Assembly: GCA_043228905.1 (NCBI GenBank)
Contig: JBHGNT010000007.1
Span: forward strand, 2,480,001-2,544,000
Length of the DNA stretch: 64,000 nucleotides
Origin: Azolla caroliniana
Lineage: Eukaryota > Polypodiophyta
Direction of reading: 5' to 3'
Shown here piece by piece: positions 60,797 through 64,000 of the stretch (its first letter is position 1; each line of letters opens with the position of its first letter). Under the pieces are notes generated by a model that worked only from the letters and a program-made list of their open reading frames with translations, had not been told where the DNA came from and ran no database searches. A program made the position numbers and the translations under genes.

Positions 60797-61734
60797 GCTT
60801 GAGAGAGATTGTATACCTGTTATTTATATAAACAAATTAATAATCAAACCCTTTATGGGAGGTGATGTCAACGAACATCCCTCGAGGGGCAGTTGTCCTC
60901 TATGACTTTCTTCAGCCTTTCCCTCACACTCCTACAAAATTACCTCCATGACCCGATTGGCTTTTGAAAGGAAATCGTGAATGTATTCATTTCTTTATCA
61001 TGTGCCTTCGGACTCTAGGCTAAGATTGTGTTTGTGAATATATATATTTTAAAACTAAAGCAAAATTAGTAAATAGGAAAAGTTTGTCATGACAAAGAGG
61101 AACAATAAAAGAAGACTTTTGTAAACCTAAACCCAATCGAATATGAATAAGGGTACTGAAAAGGATGATTAAAATAAACTACAACAAATACATAAATATG
61201 TATTTATGAATAAATGTTCACATTGTACCACAATTTGGTAAATGGTTTAAATAAACCCTTGTGACATGTTCCCATTCCTTATCATATAATTACTTATTAT
61301 TCAAGTAAGTTCTGTGTGTGAACCATTTGGGGTTTTAGAAATGTCACTAACTTTTTCATGATTAATTCTCTTACCTACTTAAAATACACGACTATAAATT
61401 AATCTTTCATCCCCCAAACCCTTAGATATGATCCATTTCCAAGGAAAATGGGTTGAATGGATCACTACATGCTAAGGTGTCCAACATTCTTTGAACTCTT
61501 GTTTTTTCTAGTTTGCAAGTTGTTTTGTATACATATATTAATGTGGAATTTGACGATTGATTTAATAATTGCCATAAATTTTAGTTATAGAGGCATATAT
61601 GTAAGTCCCTTGGCTCTTTTCTGCGTTGTAAAGTAAAAGGACCGGGTTATATTTGGAAGTGCTAGTATATTATAGGATGAAAAAAATCGAAAACATGATT
61701 AGAATAAAACATGACTCTTGGAGAAAGCAAGAAT

Positions 61735-62940
61735 ATGAACATGCCATGGATGTCTATGTCAATGGCATACTATGGATGCCTATATTGATCATGGATGAGT
61801 TGATAGATCCGGTGGGTTTTAACAACTAATAAACATGAACATACCATTAACATCTATATCAATGAGCATGTCATGGATGCATTTACTGATGAGATCAACA
61901 TGGATTTCTATATCGATGGTGGTTGTATATAAGGGAACTGGAATTTGCAACCTATGAACATGAATATATCATGGATGTTGATGAACATGCAATGAAATTT
62001 CTGCCCATAATGCATAGATCTAGGCAAACTTGAGTTCACAAATCAAGGGTCATGAACCCAAACTCAGGGCTTGGAGAAAGCAAGGAATATTGAACATCAA
62101 TGTACAAAAAACTATGTGTGGTTATTGTATATACACATCAAATTGGTCATGATGAGAGTACAATGGAATCAGTTGGTATATCCAACACAACTTTTGTATT
62201 TCTTATAAGTTATGATTTTATAAAACCAAGGTGTATCTTTTTGTCAAAAAAGAAAAAGAAAAAAGGATCGGGTTACCTAAACTATAAAAAAACTCAAGAC
62301 GTGAGAGAAAATATGATGAGTCGCTTCTTGAGTTCTTCAAAGATCATTCCAGAAATGTTAAAAAGAACCATTATCAATTAAGGCTAAATTTTGGCTTGTG
62401 GTCACTAAAATGACTCAACCTAAATTATGCAAAAGAAAAATTTTCGTACAAAGTATGAAGATAACTAACGTATAAGAAAGGTCCCTAGAATTCAATCTAG
62501 ATCTTGGCAAACCTTCATTCATGTAAATACCATAAAAGACTATAGGGTAAGATAATGAATGTATAGAAGGATCCATTGCAAAAAAGCATATTATATAGAC
62601 GGTATCAAGAAATATTATAATATATTTGGGGGATCGAGAAACTTAGCATATTACATAGTATATTGGAGGATTGGAAAACTCCGTATCACATTGCATAACA
62701 TGGTATGTATAGTAGGGAAACTAGATCTTTGTTTATAATATGCCAATATCACTAACATGTTATAATAGGGTATGCCAAAAAATACATGTATTATGTAGTA
62801 CTACAACATGGGAACCTCAACCTAGCATATATTAAGGTATTGTATGGCTCAGTACATTATGTGGTAATATAAGGTGTCTCACAACTCGACATATTCCATG
62901 GTATATGATAGGGAACTCACACAATTCAATACAATATTTC
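61735..62940. repeat. Degenerate satellite-like repeats
   Basis: Around 61735-61990 the phrases AACATGAACAT-CCAT, ATGTCTATGTCAATGG and CATGGATG recur at irregular spacing. From about 62585 to 62940 a second motif family (GCATATTACATAGTATATTGG, GGGAAACT, CACATTGCATAACATGG) recurs about every 50-70 bp. Both are heavily diverged. Confidence 0.55.
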
Positions 62941-62969
62941 ATTCTTAAATTTGATAAAACAAGCATGTA

Positions 62970-63051
62970 GTCGCTTTGGCCGAGTGGTTAAGGCGTGTGC
63001 CTGCTAAGTACATGGGGTTTCCCCGCGAGAGTTCGAATCTCTCAGGCGACG
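62970..63051 (+). tRNA. tRNA-Ser (anticodon GCT)
   Basis: The 82-nt sequence folds as a type II tRNA. The acceptor stem GTCGCTT pairs with AGGCGAC (one G-T wobble), with discriminator G at 63051. A D-arm with GCCGAGTGGTTAAGGC follows, then an anticodon stem TGTGC/GTACA around the loop CTGCTAA with anticodon GCT at 63003-63005. The long variable arm TGGGG-TTTC-CCC is typical of serine tRNAs, and the T-arm is GAGAG/CTCTC around TTCGAAT. It has no intron. It decodes AGC and AGT. The 3' CCA is not encoded, as expected for a nuclear gene. Confidence 0.97.
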
Positions 63052-63062
63052 CGACTGGTAAA

Positions 63063-63068
63063 TTTTTT
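63063..63068 (+). terminator. RNA polymerase III terminator for tRNA-Ser
   Basis: A run of six T residues begins 11 bp after the tRNA discriminator base. Confidence 0.85.
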
Positions 63069-63780
63069 GTATTTATTTGTTTTGTCACAATATTCACTCT
63101 TTATCTCTACAACACTCTTTCACATATTCTTCTTTAAGGAAATTTTATGCTCGAAAAGTATCGAGTTTGAATTCCTATATATGGATAACAAAATCATCTC
63201 AAATTCCATCCATCCATCCAATAGATGGAGAAGTTGTCCTTGGCCATGGCCACTATCAATGTTGTATCCATTTAGCGTATGTTTCATCATTCAATAGACA
63301 TGGTACAATGATCTAGCCATCCATCTTAAATCAACATGTTTGAAGGATGTTGCAACAAAAAGGGCTCAACTACTAAATTCTAGTGTGTTGTATCCAATAT
63401 CTATAATCCATCCTTTGCAAGCTTGCATGAACCATCCATCTAGTGACAAGATTACCTTTGATCGTCTAATGTCTTTCTCTGTGACTTGAAGTGTCCTTAT
63501 GAGTGTGAGTATTAAGTTCATTTAACTTAAACTATTTCCTTCATGTTATGAAAAAAATAAAGTGCAAATGTCTAAATAAAAATTTCCTATTCGTGTGAAG
63601 GATTGGTCTTACTTCATGATAATGTTTTATGAAAAACTGCCTAAATGCTCAGCCAATAGAATCGATTCAAGAGCCACTTATGAGCCTATCAACACAAATG
63701 AAGCCTTGTTAAGAGATTTTGATACTCAAAAGCATATACACATGTTGGGATATAATTTATAAATATGAAAGTAAATAAAA
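63069..63780. other. Intergenic DNA after the tRNA
   Basis: No gene, RNA or element is recognised. Short open frames at 62995-63316 overlap the tRNA and its downstream region and are not credible. Confidence 0.6.
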
Positions 63781-63900
63781 CCTTGCCGAATTTAGCTCAT
63801 AGCTTGAGAGAATAGGATAATTTGACCAAAGACATACATGGATAGGATAATTCAACTCATAGCTTCAGAGAATAGGATAATTTGACCAAAGACATACATG
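63781..63900. repeat. 60-bp tandem duplication
   Basis: Two 60-bp copies, 63781-63840 and 63841-63900. The last 36 bp (GAGAATAGGATAATTTGACC and following bases) are identical, and the first part differs at several positions. Confidence 0.93.
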
Positions 63901-64000
63901 AATAACCTTTTGAGAACATGCAATATTGTGTGAATATGATAATCTGTAACACTCTTCAGACTAATAAACCCACGACTAGATAACACACTACTCATCCATA

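Noticed and set aside
1-64000. CRISPR arrays, toxin-antitoxin, phage or biosynthetic cluster, or integrated virus
   Set aside because: The repeats lack equal-length unique spacers, and all clear genes are intron-bearing plant genes. No viral replicase, capsid or movement-protein motif was seen.

Overview
This window is nuclear DNA from a flowering plant. The coding sequence is broken by GT-AG introns, the intergenic DNA is AT-rich and full of microsatellites, and every recognisable protein has a land-plant counterpart: a TPLATE endocytic adaptor, a plastid co-chaperonin with a transit peptide, a plant G-gamma subunit and a plant receptor-like kinase. The species cannot be fixed from the sequence. 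Long introns (up to about 3.5 kb) and long gene-poor stretches point to a moderately large genome. No operons, CRISPR arrays or prokaryotic features are present.

Layout: (1) 54-7114, + strand, 3' half of TPLATE in five exons, with a probable solo LTR in its longest intron. (2) 7115-16330, gene-poor DNA with a LINE remnant, a minisatellite and a SINE-like unit. (3) 16331-20899, + strand, complete ten-exon serine carboxypeptidase of the S28 (Pro-X carboxypeptidase) family with its catalytic triad intact. (4) 20900-28394, gene-poor DNA with a second LINE remnant and tandem tRNA-like units. (5) 28395-30226, - strand, a small four-exon heterotrimeric G-protein gamma subunit with a diverged tail and a CaaX end. 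(6) 32423-35665, - strand, complete ABCF1-type ABC ATPase, with a 5'UTR intron holding a minisatellite. (7) 37022-37546, a TIR element between 13-bp direct repeats. (8) 41062-44148, + strand, complete chloroplast double-domain co-chaperonin (CPN20). (9) 52106-55843, + strand, complete receptor-like kinase without an extracellular domain, preceded by about 1 kb of CT/CA repeat DNA. (10) 62970-63051, + strand, tRNA-Ser(GCT) with a Pol III terminator.

The genes are unrelated single-copy-type housekeeping and signalling genes, and nothing suggests a functional cluster. Exon joins were checked by reading frame and by recalled conservation with the Arabidopsis families; no alignment was run. I found no convincing new biological system. 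The more interesting material is structural: the TIR element with unusually long direct repeats, the solo LTR, the repeat tracts touching splice sites and start codons, a possible 27-nt cassette exon in the co-chaperonin, and the odd C-terminus of the G-gamma protein.
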